Under the pieces are notes generated by a model, which ran no database searches, had not been told where the DNA came from, and saw only the letters and a list, made by a program, of their open reading frames with translations. Position numbers and translations under genes: made by a program. This document shows positions 1-9,408 of a DNA stretch of 64,000 bases, piece by piece. Where the stretch lies: NCBI GenBank assembly GCA_942491465.1, contig CALOBA010000044.1:1-64000 (forward strand), in the 5' to 3' direction. Within the stretch, counting starts at the first letter, position 1; each line of letters begins with the position of its first letter. The stretch comes from CALOBA01 sp942491465 (GTDB lineage: Bacteria > Pseudomonadota > Gammaproteobacteria > Chromatiales > Chromatiaceae).

Positions 1-519
1 GGGGCGATCAGGAACTCCGTGCCGGCGCCGAGCCCCTTCACCTCGATGCGCACCACGGCATCGGCCACCCGCAGTCCCTGCTCCAGATAGGCCAAGTGGC
101 GCAGGGTGTTCTCGCCGATGATGCGCTCGTGGATGAGCTCGCCGGGGGTGCGGTCGTCGTGCCAGGTCTCCGCTGCGGCGGGGCGCCGGCTCCGTACCCC
201 AACCATGGCGGCGGCGCAGCTCAACCAGTTGCCTTGGCTGGGCGCCGCCGACCAGCGGCTCGATGGTCTGCGCCAGGAGCCCAAGCGCCTCGACACCCGG
301 CACCGGCTCGAGCCCGTCGAGCCGATGCACCAGCTCGTCGGCGACCACCAGCGCCGAGCCATCCCACGCCTGCCAGCGCAGGACCTCGGCCGCCGCCGGA
401 TAGTCGCCGAGGGCCTGGTTGATAAGAGCACGCCGCTCGCGCAGCGACGCGAACTGCGGCAGACCGGAGAGCGCATCGATCAGCGTGCGCAGCTCGCCCG
501 GCGGGAGATTGCCTGCCAT
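1..519 (-). CDS. Effector-associated-domain trypsin-like protease, partial and frameshifted
   Basis: The gene starts at the ATG complementary to 517-519 and runs off the left edge. The first ~100 residues (MAGNLPPGELRTLIDAL, then FASLRERRALINQAL) look like an effector-associated domain, the adaptor module found on trypsin-like and CHAT effectors. Around 190-210 the coding frame changes by +1. From there the good frame reads ELIHERIIGENTLRHLAYL and VADAVVRIEVKG, the usual entry into a trypsin-like serine protease domain of these proteins. The first frame stays open to the edge without family resemblance, so a single indel is more likely than two genes, although an ATG at 206 exists in the second frame. 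The catalytic residues lie outside the window. Family assignment is from pattern recall. Confidence 0.5.
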   Translation of the reverse strand, partial: MAGNLPPGELRTLIDALSGLPQFASLRERRALINQALGDYPAAAEVLRWQAWDGSALVVADELVHRLDGLEPVPGVEALGLLAQTIEPLVGGAQPRQLVELRRRHGWGTEPAPRRSGDLARRPHPRRAHPRAHHRREHPAPLGLSGAGTAGGRCRGAHRGEGARRRHGVPDRP

Positions 520-642
520 GATCCCAACCCCTCGAAGAAGACAACTGAATGCGATAAGCCTCAGGCGTCAGCGAATATACCGCAGCGTACAAGCAAGTGC
601 GGCCCACGAACGATCTCGACCGCAAACAGGGCGAGGAAGGCC

Positions 643-774
643 ATGCTGTTGCGCCTGATCGAGCGAAGATGCGGCCACGCCGTGCGCCCCATCCAGGCCG
701 CCGATGCCGAGACGCTACTCGACGGGTCCAAGCGGATACTCACCGCCGACTCGATCGACGCCGCGCTGAACTAG
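643..774 (+). pseudogene. DUF4351 remnant (Rpn/PD-(D/E)XK family C-terminus)
   Basis: A 43-residue reading frame starts MLLRLIERRCGHAV and ends with RILTADSIDAALN before a stop. This matches the C-terminal DUF4351 tail that follows Rpn-type recombination-promoting nuclease domains (LLRLIERRFG ... ETLLRWSERILTAESIDALL). No nuclease domain lies upstream in any frame, so I read it as a decayed fragment. The frame is open further upstream without family resemblance. Confidence 0.5.
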
Positions 775-924
775 GACCGCAGCCGGCTCACCGGTCTCGA
801 CGTCGAGGCACGGATCAGCGCCCCCACCGCTTGCAATCAAAAAATCTCGGTCTAAATCCTGAGCGCGATCCGCCAGCGCCCGCGGCGCCGTTCGCGATTG
901 CAGATCCGCGAGGCAAAAGGATAA

Positions 925-1074
925 GGCGACGAGGTGCGGGCGGTGGATTGTCGGCATCGCCCCTGGGACTGCACAGCGGAGGATGAGACCGGCCAGCTCA
1001 ACTTGGTCGTCTTCAAGCCATCGAAGGGCGATTCGCCATCATGTCCGGACTGGTCGAACTGCGATGCGCCAAAC
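925..1074 (+). pseudogene. Possible DnaE2-like (error-prone polymerase) C-terminal remnant
   Basis: A short stretch at 979-1020 encodes EDETGQLNLVVFKP. This is very like the OB-fold motif (LEDETGxxNxVV) near the C-terminus of ImuC/DnaE2 polymerases. The upstream bases resemble the preceding GLV..RQRPGTA motif but in other frames. There is no intact polymerase gene nearby. The match is short, so this is tentative. Confidence 0.3.
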
Positions 1075-1129
1075 ACGTTCTGCGTATCTTTTCCGTAAGC
1101 CCAAGTGCGCTATGGAATACCCCGAAGTG

Positions 1130-1335
1130 TCCACCGCGCCTGTGGATAACCTTGTGGAGAACGGCTGGAAAATGCCCCTAAGTCCGTGTCGGAACAGGGT
1201 TGTCATTAAATTGACTTGTTTTGAGACAGATCTCGTATCTTATTGTTTTTATTTAGTTTGATCAGGCCGTGTGCGTGCTGTTGTTGGAACTGGCGATGAT
1301 CGGGGTCCGGTGTCGCGCAACTGTGGATGACTGGC
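1130..1335. other. AT-rich intergenic patch with DnaA-box-like sites
   Basis: Gene-free stretch. One exact TGTGGATAA (reverse DnaA box) lies at 1141-1149, with near matches TGTGGAGAA just after it and TGTGGATGA near 1322. Between them, 1198-1262 is strikingly AT-rich for this high-GC DNA. There is no dnaA, dnaN or mnmG gene in the window, so this is not called an origin. The remaining parts of 520-1522 show only the remnants listed. Confidence 0.3.
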
Positions 1336-1522
1336 GTCTACAGGACATGGAGCAGACGGGTTGTCAAGTCACGGAACCGATGGTGAGATCGATGGGCGTA
1401 CACGCAGGAGGCCGGCAAGACGGCAACGATCGGGGGCTTGTTCGAGGGCAAGGCGGCCTGGGTCGAGGGGGCCGGCGTGCGCCGACCTCCCTCGACCTGC
1501 CATCCATGGCCAGTGATGGGAA

Positions 1523-2614
1523 TCAGTTGTTCTGGATGACGATGCGCGGGAACTTGGCTGCGTAGTCCTTGGCCTGCAGCGACAGCTTGGCGGCGGTCTT
1601 GCGGGCGATGTCGCGGTAGATCTCACTGACGCGCGAGTCGGGGTCGGCGGCGACGCTGGGCTTGCCGCCGTCGGTCTCCATGCGGATGTTGATGTCCAGC
1701 GGCAGGGCGCCCAGCAGGTCGATACCGTACTGCTCGGACATGGCGTTGCCGCCGCCTTCGCCGAAGATGTGCTCTTCATGGCCGCACTTGGAGCAGATAT
1801 GGATGCTCATGTTCTCGACGATGCCGAGCACGGGCACCTCGACCTTCTGGAACATCTTCAGGCCCTTGCGGGCGTCCAGGAGCGCGATATCCTGGGGCGT
1901 GGTAACGATCACGGCACCGGAGACCGGCACCTTCTGGGCCAGCGTCAGCTGGGTGTCGCCGGTGCCCGGGGGCAGGTCGATGACCAGATAGTCGAGGGCG
2001 CTCCAGTTGGTGTCGTTGAGCAACTGCTCCAGGGCCTGGGTGACCATCGGGCCGCGCCAGATCATCGGCGTCTCCTCGTCGATGAGGAAGCCGATGGACA
2101 TGGCCTGCAGCCCGAGGCTGTTCATGGGCTCCAGGCTCTTGCCGTCCTTCGACTCCGGCTGCCCGGAGATGCCGAGCATGCGCGGCTGCGACGGGCCGTA
2201 GATGTCGGCATCGAGGATGCCCACCGTCGCGCCTTCGGCGACCAGGGCCAAGGCCAGGTTGACGGCGGTGGTGGACTTGCCGACGCCGCCCTTGCCGGAG
2301 GCCACGGCGATGATGTTCTTGACGTTGTCGATGGGCTTCAGCGACTTCTGCACCGAGTGCGCCTTGATCTCCCAGTCGACGTCCACCTGGGCCATGGAGC
2401 AGCCGTCCACGCCCTCGACGGCCTGCTTCACGGCGTCGGTGATGGCCTGTTTGGCCCCCGCCGCGGGAAAGCCGAGCATCACCTTGACCTTGACCTGGTC
2501 GCCTTCGATCTCGATGCCCTTGATCGCCTTTGCGGCGACCAGGTCGCGCCCGAGGCTCGGCTCGGTGTAGCCCTTGATGGCGGCCTCGATCTGGTCTTTG
2601 GTCAGTTCACTCAT
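1523..2614 (-). CDS. apbC: Mrp/ApbC/NBP35-type iron-sulfur cluster carrier ATPase
   Basis: A 363-residue P-loop ATPase that carries and hands over Fe-S clusters in the cytoplasm. The start is MSELTKDQIEAAI; the open frame extends further upstream but without family resemblance. Residues 1-90 form the MIP18/DUF59-like domain. The deviant Walker A motif SGKGGVGKST follows, then the DADIYGPSQP switch, WRGPM and DLPPGTGD. A C-terminal CSKCG pair is the expected cluster-binding CxxC. Length and motif order fit the family. It is transcribed on its own, divergent from the VWA gene. Confidence 0.93.
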   Translation of the reverse strand: MSELTKDQIEAAIKGYTEPSLGRDLVAAKAIKGIEIEGDQVKVKVMLGFPAAGAKQAITDAVKQAVEGVDGCSMAQVDVDWEIKAHSVQKSLKPIDNVKNIIAVASGKGGVGKSTTAVNLALALVAEGATVGILDADIYGPSQPRMLGISGQPESKDGKSLEPMNSLGLQAMSIGFLIDEETPMIWRGPMVTQALEQLLNDTNWSALDYLVIDLPPGTGDTQLTLAQKVPVSGAVIVTTPQDIALLDARKGLKMFQKVEVPVLGIVENMSIHICSKCGHEEHIFGEGGGNAMSEQYGIDLLGALPLDINIRMETDGGKPSVAADPDSRVSEIYRDIARKTAAKLSLQAKDYAAKFPRIVIQNN

Positions 2615-2900
2615 GGGGTGCTCCGTTGTCTGGGGGCGTGCCGCTGCGCGGCGGGGCGTCGGCATGCGGTGGTCGGGGTTCTTGGCGCGAGATCTTCGAA
2701 GGCTGGAGGTCGATGCGCTCGCGGTTGCCGCAGAACTGGTATCAGCAAACGCTAATTCAAGCAGCGCCGCGGCCTCGCCACCGTTGCGGCGTGCGCCCAT
2801 GGGGCGGCAGCCCGCCGGCCTGCGTACAATACCGCCGGCTCCCGCAAGCGTCTGCGCGCCGGAGACCGTGCAACCCGTCCATAGACAGCCCGTCACCACC

Positions 2901-5417
2901 ATGCCCCGACCATTGCGGCCGACCGCGTTGCTCCTGATCGCCCTGTTGCTGGCCTGTGCCGCCGCCGATGCCCGTGTGGTCGGGCTCGTGGTGGACGATT
3001 CCGGCAGCATGTCCCGCAGCTACCAGAAGGCCCTGTTCGCCGCCCAGCTGCTGGTGGCCGCGATGCATGAGGACGATGGCGTCTTCGTCGCCAGGCTCAA
3101 CGGCGGCGACGGTGCGGTGGAGGTCATCGGCGAGGGCGCGCGCGCGCAGTTCCTGGCGCGGATGCAGCGGGACTGGCCCGAGGACTGGCAGAGCAACGGG
3201 GAGACGCCGTTTGCGCCGGTGCTCGGCATGCTCGAGCGCTTGGTGGCCGACACGGCGGCGGACGAGGACGCGGCCCTGCTGCTGTTCACCGACGGCAATT
3301 TCTCCGGCCTGCCGGCGGACCTGGCCGGCGCCCTCGACGGGCTCAAGTCGCGGCTGCGCGGGCGGTCGCTGGCGGTACGCTTCGTCTCCCTACCCGGCGA
3401 GCCGCCGGACGCGCGGATGCGCGCGACCCTGCTCGGCGTGTTCAACGGCGCCCCCGACGCCGGTGCCAGCACGATCGAGACCGCCGACCAGGTCGTCCCC
3501 GGGCTGCGCGCGGTCATCACCGAGCTGGCCGGCGGCGACCCGGCCGATGCCGGCGCCTTCATCGCCCGCGCTGGCCGCGAGGTCCGCTTCCGCCTTCCCT
3601 TCGGCGTGACCGGCTTGGTCCTGCTCGCCGCCGGCGACAGCACGCAGGCCCCGGCCGGCGTGGTCGACACCTCGTTTGCGCTGGCCGCCGACCCGCTGCT
3701 GTTGGAGCCCGCGATGACGCGGCCCGATCGCGGCGAGCAGCTGCGCCTGCGTGCGCGGGCCACCCACCTGCGCCCCAAGCCCGCCCTGGCTGCCGGCGAG
3801 ACCCACCGGCTGACGCTGGACCGCCCCCTCGGCCCGCAGGACCGGTTGCTGTTCGAGGGCGACCTGCGCATCGCCCTGCGCGTCGTCGGCGCCGATGGCG
3901 CGCCCCTGAGCCGCGACCCGCTTGGGCGGCTGCGCATCCCCGAGGGCCAGGGGCTGCGCGTCCATGCGCGCTTCGAGGACCGCATCGACGGGGGCTGGCA
4001 GCCGCTGGATCTCGAGCCCTACGGCGTGCGCCCAAGCTTCCGCCTCAATGATGGCCTCAGCGCCCGGCCGATGACCGTCGATGCCGTCGGCGAGGCGGAT
4101 GCCGAGGCCGGCCCCTACGCGCGTCCCGACCAATATACCCTCAGCGTCGAGGGACGCATCAGCGGGCTGAAGTATCAACGCTCCGACGACCTGATCCTCC
4201 AGGTCGTCCCCATCGCCGACGTGCGGCCGCGGCTGAGCGGCGCCCACGCCCTGCCATGCCCGGACTGCGCCCCCGGCGACATCGACCTGCCCTACCTCCC
4301 CGGTGCCGACGGCAGCGTCGCCTACCGCATCCAGGCCCGGGTCGACGACGCACCCACCGCCGCCGACTACGCGCTGCGGCTCGACGGGCCGCTCCCCGCC
4401 GGCGTGACGCTGCGCAGCGCTGATGCGGTGCTGCCCGCCGACGCCGACGATCGGACCCTGGCGCTGCACATCGGCCCCGGCGCGCCGGACGAGGTCCTGC
4501 TGCACTACGACAACGGCTACCAGACCACCGCGCCGTCCACGGTGACGCTGCGGCTGACCCCCGCGGACCCGACGCTGCGCGGCAGCGCCACCTTGGCGCT
4601 GACCCTGCGTCCGGTGGTCGCCCCGCTGGTGCTGCGCGCCGACGGCCATAGCCTTGCTGACCAGGACCAACCGTTCTCGCTGCCGGTGACCGAGGTCGGC
4701 GACGGCGACGGCGTCTTCATCGCCGCCGAGGGCCTGCGCCGGCCGCTGCACCCGGCGCAGCTGCGCCTGGAGAGCCCGGGGCCGGTGCCGTTGGCGCTGG
4801 AGATCGTCGGCGACCAGCGCCTGATCATCCGCCCGCAGCTGCGCTGGTGGAGCGACTGCCTGACGCCCACCGGCCCGCGGACCTACCGCATCACCTACGA
4901 CAACCCGGCCACCCGCCAGCGGGCGAGCTTCGAAGGCCGGCTGACGGTCACCGACCTGCCCTGGTGGCGCAAATGTCTGGTCGAGGCCCTGCTCGCGTTG
5001 GCCCTGCTGCTCGCGCTGATCAAGCTGATCTGTTGGCTGCGCAGCGGCCGTTTCCCGCCCCACAGCCGCCTCTACCGCTTCGACATGGACCGCGATGTCC
5101 CGCCCCAGCGCCGCGATCTGCACCGGCCCATCGCCGCCTTCTTCGCCTGCCGCGACGCCCGCCACAAGGTGCTCGGCCTCAGCCTGGTCGTCCGCGGTGG
5201 TCGGGTGGAGATCCTGCCCGACGCCGCCATCCCCCCCGGCCTCTATCACAGCGCCACCTCGGAGCTGCTCGCCACCACCTTCGAGCGCAACCGCGGACGC
5301 AGCATCGGCTGGCGCTTCCACGACGAGCTGCGCGACGACCAGGCCCGCTACCGCTACCTGCTGATCCGCGATCACCGCCGCTTCGACGAGGCCGCGTTCC
5401 GGCGGGATTGGGGCTGA
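2901..5417 (+). CDS. VWA-domain membrane protein
   Basis: 838 residues. The ATG at 2901 is followed by a hydrophobic signal (LRPTALLLIALLLACAAADA), so most of the protein should lie outside the cytoplasm. Residues ~25-200 form a von Willebrand A domain: the MIDAS motif DDSGS is at 32-36 and a second loop reads LLFTDGNF. The middle ~480 residues look like repeated beta-rich domains with no family I recognise. A single membrane helix (CLVEALLALALLLALIKLICW) lies near residue 691, followed by a ~120-residue cytoplasmic tail. The topology suggests a surface-sensing or adhesion role (inference). The longer upstream frame overlaps the apbC promoter region and is rejected. Confidence 0.8.
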   Translation: MPRPLRPTALLLIALLLACAAADARVVGLVVDDSGSMSRSYQKALFAAQLLVAAMHEDDGVFVARLNGGDGAVEVIGEGARAQFLARMQRDWPEDWQSNGETPFAPVLGMLERLVADTAADEDAALLLFTDGNFSGLPADLAGALDGLKSRLRGRSLAVRFVSLPGEPPDARMRATLLGVFNGAPDAGASTIETADQVVPGLRAVITELAGGDPADAGAFIARAGREVRFRLPFGVTGLVLLAAGDSTQAPAGVVDTSFALAADPLLLEPAMTRPDRGEQLRLRARATHLRPKPALAAGETHRLTLDRPLGPQDRLLFEGDLRIALRVVGADGAPLSRDPLGRLRIPEGQGLRVHARFEDRIDGGWQPLDLEPYGVRPSFRLNDGLSARPMTVDAVGEADAEAGPYARPDQYTLSVEGRISGLKYQRSDDLILQVVPIADVRPRLSGAHALPCPDCAPGDIDLPYLPGADGSVAYRIQARVDDAPTAADYALRLDGPLPAGVTLRSADAVLPADADDRTLALHIGPGAPDEVLLHYDNGYQTTAPSTVTLRLTPADPTLRGSATLALTLRPVVAPLVLRADGHSLADQDQPFSLPVTEVGDGDGVFIAAEGLRRPLHPAQLRLESPGPVPLALEIVGDQRLIIRPQLRWWSDCLTPTGPRTYRITYDNPATRQRASFEGRLTVTDLPWWRKCLVEALLALALLLALIKLICWLRSGRFPPHSRLYRFDMDRDVPPQRRDLHRPIAAFFACRDARHKVLGLSLVVRGGRVEILPDAAIPPGLYHSATSELLATTFERNRGRSIGWRFHDELRDDQARYRYLLIRDHRRFDEAAFRRDWG

Positions 5418-6672
5418 GCCGCATCGGTACGGTTACGGCCGTGCCGAGCCCGGCCCCCCATGCCCCCCAAGCCCGCCAGCTCCGCGGCCAGCCCGCCCAG
5501 GCCGATGGCCTCGATGCCTTCACCCGGGGGATTGCCCTCGTCGCCGGAGTAGACCACGAAGACGCGCTCGGGGCGGATGTCCTCGCGGGCCTCGAACGGC
5601 CAGTGCGGTGGCTGGATGATCGCGATGTCGCCGCGCGCGGCAGCGGCGATCTGCCGCAATGCCGCTACCCCGCCGATCGCACCCGATGGCTGGTCCGTTG
5701 CCTCCCGTCCAGACGCGGGTCGAGATAGCTGCGTCGGAACTGATCGCACTTATCGAGCATCTCCCGCGCGCTCTTCGGCATGGGCACCCTCGCGCGGACG
5801 ATGTTGGTGATCAGTGCGGTGCCCGCCTTGATGATGCGGTTGCCTTCCTGGGCCTCGTGGATCTCGGTCAGCGACGGTGCCGCCGGCAGCCGCGGTTGGA
5901 TGGTGCGCAACCGGTCGCGGGCGACGACGAAGGCCGGCCAGACCTCGAAGATGGTCGGGTCGGTGCGCAGGATCTCGCACTTGCGCTTGGCGGCCTCGGC
6001 GAACTCGGCGATCAACGGCTGGATGTCCGGCACCTGGGTGCTGCCGGCGAAGGTGGCGCTGAGCGTGGTGGCCAGGCGGTCGATGTCGCGCATGGTCAGC
6101 GCGATCTTGATATAGCGGCTGGTGTAGAACTCGGCGATGGGCTGGGTAAATGCCTTGAATGGCTCACCCCAGAGCTCGTCGATGCCCTCGTCGCCGCCGC
6201 GATGGCGCACCAGCTTGCCCAGCTCCAGGGACTCCAGCAGATAGTCGCCGCACTCCTTCATCAGCGCGTCGTCGGGCTCGATCTCCACACCATCGGCCTG
6301 CAGCTCCACCAGCTTGCGGAAGATGGCCGTGGCGCGATTGAACAGCGCCCCGGCGAGCATGGCACCGTTGACGCGCTTGCGTGCCGGGTCGGTCTCGGCC
6401 TCGTAGGCCGCCCGCGCCTCGCCGAGGCGGATGCCGGGGATGTTGATGCCGTGCTCGACGTGGTTGAACAGCCGGATCGTCAGCGCCTCGATCAGCCCCT
6501 TCTTTGCGGCCAGGCTCTCCGGCGGCGGCGGATAGTACTTGATCCAGTAGCCGTCGTAGTAGATGCGATCGCGGCCGTCGACCCGCGCGATCTGCCCGTT
6601 CTCGGGGGCGTCTTCCGGGGGCGGGACCAGCGGATCGGTCGGGAGAGCGGAGCTTGCCGGGTTCATCTGCAT
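5372..6672 (-). CDS. Conserved-looking hypothetical protein, probable C-terminal frameshift
   Basis: Starts at MQMNPASSALP (ATG complementary to 6670-6672). The main frame runs to a stop at 5665 and is charged and helical, with no signal peptide or membrane segment. I do not recognise the family. After the segment ending FRRSYLDPR (about 5700-5750) the first frame becomes low quality, while a second frame from ~5700 to 5372 reads like coding sequence (GGVAALRQIAAAARGDIAII, ERVFVVYSGDEGNPPGEG). A single indel near 5690-5740 would join them into one protein of ~420 residues. It would then end convergent with, and overlapping, the VWA gene. The two-gene reading remains possible. Confidence 0.5.
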
Positions 6673-6966
6673 CGCGTGCGCTCGGGCTATGAAGGTGGGG
6701 CGGATGGGGGGAGCGGGCGGGGCCGGTCCCTCGCGCAGATCGCACATTCTCTGCGCGTCGGTCGCGGCAATGCAAGGGGCGGATTTCCGCGCGTTGCGAA
6801 ATGGGGATTCTCGCTTGACTGATCAGAGGGTTGGAGCGCACAGCTAACAAGGCTATGATGCCGAGCATCCTGTCCTGACCGCCGCCTGCACGCGGCCGGT
6901 CGGTGTCGCCGACGCCGCCCGGACTCCACCAGCCAGAAACCCCGAAAGCGCCGCTGGAAGCCTGAT

Positions 6967-7740
6967 ATGCGAAACCCACTGATCATCGGGACCCTCAGCC
7001 TCGCCCTGCTCGCGACCACCGCGCTCGGCGCCCCGGACCCCGCTGCCCCATCCGCCGAGCCGGCGGCAGCGGCCAAGCCCCTGGCGCTGCCGACCCCCCC
7101 CAACCGCCCGGTGCCCGGTCGCAAGCAGCTGCGCGCCATGGTGGACCGAACGGCGGACAGCTTCGGCGTCGAGCGCGTGCTGGCCCACGAGCTGATCGCC
7201 GCCGAGTCGGGCTACAACCCCCACGCCGTCTCCCGGGTCGGGGCGGTCGGGCTGATGCAGGTCATGCCGGCCACGGCGACGGACTACGGTGTGCATCAGG
7301 TCGATGACCTGTTCAACCCCGCCACCAACCTGCGTGTGGGCATGCGCCACCTGGCGCGGCTGATCCGCAAGCTCGGCATTGGCAAGGCGGTGATGGCCTA
7401 CAACGCCGGCGAAGGGGCCTTGGCCCGCGGCAACGGCTTCGTCGCCTACCCCGAGACCCAGCGCTACACCCATCGGGTGCTGAGCGGCTATCTGCGCAAG
7501 AAGGGCCTGCAGCCGTACTCGCTGGAGGCGCGCGCGCTGACCGGCGTGACCCTGACCCCGGCCATGGCCCAGGCCGGCGGCACCCGCTCCCGCGGTCGGC
7601 TGCTGCGACGGGTGGATGCCTCGCGGCTGTCGCTGCGCATCCGCCCGACGTTGTCGGGCCGGGCGCTGAGCCCTTCCGCCCACCGCGTAGGCCCCGAGAG
7701 CAAGCCGATGTTTGTCCTCGACGCCGCGCGCACCGACTGA
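6967..7740 (+). CDS. Lytic transglycosylase (SLT family)
   Basis: 257 residues with an N-terminal signal peptide (LIIGTLSLALLATTALGA), so it acts on periplasmic peptidoglycan. The soluble lytic transglycosylase domain spans about residues 55-165. It has the catalytic glutamate in LIAAESGYNPHA, the GAVGLMQVMPATA motif and AYNAGEGALARG. The C-terminal ~80 residues are basic and lack a recognisable domain. The next gene starts 16 bases after the stop, so the two may be cotranscribed. Confidence 0.9.
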   Translation: MRNPLIIGTLSLALLATTALGAPDPAAPSAEPAAAAKPLALPTPPNRPVPGRKQLRAMVDRTADSFGVERVLAHELIAAESGYNPHAVSRVGAVGLMQVMPATATDYGVHQVDDLFNPATNLRVGMRHLARLIRKLGIGKAVMAYNAGEGALARGNGFVAYPETQRYTHRVLSGYLRKKGLQPYSLEARALTGVTLTPAMAQAGGTRSRGRLLRRVDASRLSLRIRPTLSGRALSPSAHRVGPESKPMFVLDAARTD

Positions 7741-7755
7741 TCTCCCGGAGCCCCC

Positions 7756-8223
7756 ATGAAAGGCAACAAGCGCGTCACGACACACCTGCAACGGCTGGTC
7801 ATCGGCGAGCTCACCGCCCGCGATCAGTACCTGATGCACGCGCGGGTGTTGGAGGATGCCGGCTTTGCCAAGCTCGCCGCGCGCACCGAGCGGGCCATGC
7901 AGGCCGAGGCCGAGCACCTGGACATCCTGATCCGCCGGATGCTCTTCCTGGGCGCGCGCCCGGAGCTTGCGGTGCGCGACGAGATCAAGGTCGGCGCCAC
8001 CGTACCGGAGATGCTGCGCAACGACTTGGAACTGGAGTATCGGCTCACCGACCTGCTGCGCAGCGCCATCGAATGCGCCGCCGAAGAGCACGACTATCAA
8101 TCCCAAGTCACCCTCGCCGCGCTGCTGTCGAAGACCGAGGAGGCCCACGCCTACTGGCTGGAGCAACAGTTGGGGCTGATCGAGGCGTTGGGGCTGCAGA
8201 ACTACCTGTCCGCGCAGCTCTGA
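7756..8223 (+). CDS. Bacterioferritin-like protein lacking the haem methionine
   Basis: 155 residues, the usual length for bacterioferritin. The four-helix di-iron ligands are in place: E18 (GELTARDQY), E51 and H54 (EAEHLD), E94 (LELEY), E128 and H131 (EEAHAYW). Position 52, normally the methionine that binds inter-subunit haem, is alanine. It may therefore store or oxidise iron without haem, like the haem-free partner subunits known in other gammaproteobacteria. A GGAG ribosome site precedes the ATG. Confidence 0.88.
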   Translation: MKGNKRVTTHLQRLVIGELTARDQYLMHARVLEDAGFAKLAARTERAMQAEAEHLDILIRRMLFLGARPELAVRDEIKVGATVPEMLRNDLELEYRLTDLLRSAIECAAEEHDYQSQVTLAALLSKTEEAHAYWLEQQLGLIEALGLQNYLSAQL

Positions 8224-8285
8224 GCCCGGATGCTGTTGGCGATGCCGGTTATACGCAATGCGGCGAGCTGTCGCGCCTTCCGGGT

Positions 8286-8339
8286 GACACGCCGGCCGGC
8301 CTAGCCCAAGGGCCGGCGTGTCGGCCTCCAGGCCGACAC
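8286..8339. terminator. Two overlapping alternative hairpins
   Basis: GACACGCCGGCC (8286-8297) pairs perfectly with GGCCGGCGTGTC (8311-8322). GTGTCGGCC (8318-8326) pairs perfectly with GGCCGACAC (8331-8339). The two stems share GTGTC, so they cannot both form. There is no T-run, so a terminator or 3'-end role for the upstream gene is a guess. Confidence 0.4.
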
Positions 8340-8380
8340 GGATCAGTCACGCGTCTGGAACGGTCTGCTTGATTCGGCGC

Positions 8381-8700
8381 GAGGAGCCTGTCCGACTTAG
8401 GCGATTTCTGTCAGCTTTCATACCATCTGACTTGTCTTGACGCCTGCCTTCGGCGTCGGGCTGGCGGTCATATAGTCAAGGTTCAGAAACAAGTGGTGCA
8501 GACGCAACCACGAAATGGCCAATCAAAAGGTTCAGCGAGCGGGCGTCTGCGCCACTTGTTTCTGAACCGATCCATAGCTAGCTCAGCTCCCGCCAGCCCT
8601 CTTGAAGGCGAACGTCAATCCTGCGTCATCTGGTATGAAAGTTTCCGGCAATCGCCTTAGAGCCGTAGCGAGGGACAGCGGGGCCGACTGCGCTTGTACC
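8381..8700. repeat. Degenerate TIR element surrounding a palindromic repeat
   Basis: Left end AGGAGCCTGTCCGACTTAG (8383-8401) matches the TIR of the element at 42136-42301. The adjoining GCGATTTCTGTCAGC...TTTCATACCATCTGAC (to about 8431) is imperfectly inverted at 8624-8657. The following GCCGTAGCGAGGGACAGCGG resembles the inner right end of the 42.1-kb element. A copy of the 105-bp palindromic element sits inside. Together with the hairpins this fills most of the 540-base gap 8224-8763; the remaining bases hold the upstream region of the YceI-like gene. Confidence 0.55.
8472..8577 (+). repeat. Palindromic element copy 1 (~105 bp)
   Basis: Begins AGTCAAGGTTCAGAAACAAG and ends with the inverted arm CACTTGTTTCTGAACC then GATCC. 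Arms of about 26 bases surround a ~50-base centre containing GGCCAATCAAAAGGTTCAGC. Four more copies occur in this window. No coding sequence lies inside, which fits a MITE or REP-like element. Confidence 0.85.
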
Positions 8701-8763
8701 GGCGCGCCGCCGCCCCGATAAACAACGCACCGTTTTACTAGCTTTTGATGCCTGGAGAAATCG

Positions 8764-9378
8764 ATGCGTCTGCCCAACCACAAGCTCGCCCGCCACGCCC
8801 TGATCCCCGCCGCCCTGCTCGTCACCGCCCTCGCCGCCGGTCCGGTCCTGGCCGGCTGGGAGTTGGACCCGCAGCGCTCCCATCTGGCCTTCATCTCCAT
8901 CAAGGCCAAGGACGTGGCCGAGATCCACACCTTCGAGAAGATGGCGGGTGGCATCGACGACGCCGGCGACGTCACCGTCTCCATGATGCTGGACTCCGTC
9001 GAGACCCTGATCCCGATCCGCGACGAGCGCATGCGTGAATTCCTGTTCAAGACCACCGACTATAAGGACGCCACGCTCACCGCCCACATCGACCCAGCCG
9101 TCATCAACGGCATGCAGACCGGCGACATCGCACTGATCCAGGCCGAGGGCCAACTCTCACTACACGGCGAGACCCAGCCCATGGTCCTGCAGGTCCAGGC
9201 CGCCAAGGTCAGCGACGACACCGTCATGGTCGCCAGCGTCAAACCCCTGGTCATCGACGCCGAGAAGTTCGGCATGAGCGACGGCGTCGAGAAGCTGCGC
9301 GAGATCGCCGGGCTGGACAGCATCAGCAATGCGGTGCCGGTGAGCTTTGTGATGACCTTTGTCGGCGCTGGCGAGTAG
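8764..9378 (+). CDS. YceI-like periplasmic protein
   Basis: 204 residues with a clear signal peptide (LIPAALLVTALAAGPVLAG). The mature part begins WELDPQRSHLAFISIKAKDV and has a lipocalin-like pattern of alternating strands. It contains RDERMREFLFKTTDYKDATL, which is characteristic of YceI proteins that bind polyisoprenoid or other lipids. The exact ligand cannot be read from sequence. It stands alone, bounded on both sides by palindromic element copies. Confidence 0.8.
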   Translation: MRLPNHKLARHALIPAALLVTALAAGPVLAGWELDPQRSHLAFISIKAKDVAEIHTFEKMAGGIDDAGDVTVSMMLDSVETLIPIRDERMREFLFKTTDYKDATLTAHIDPAVINGMQTGDIALIQAEGQLSLHGETQPMVLQVQAAKVSDDTVMVASVKPLVIDAEKFGMSDGVEKLREIAGLDSISNAVPVSFVMTFVGAGE

Positions 9379-9408
9379 GCCGCGCGGCGCATCGGCGACG
9401 CCTTGCCG

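Noticed and set aside
3390..5375. Long antisense frame (661 residues) opposite the VWA gene
   Set aside because: High-GC DNA leaves antisense frames open; the sense strand shows a signal peptide, VWA motif and membrane helix.
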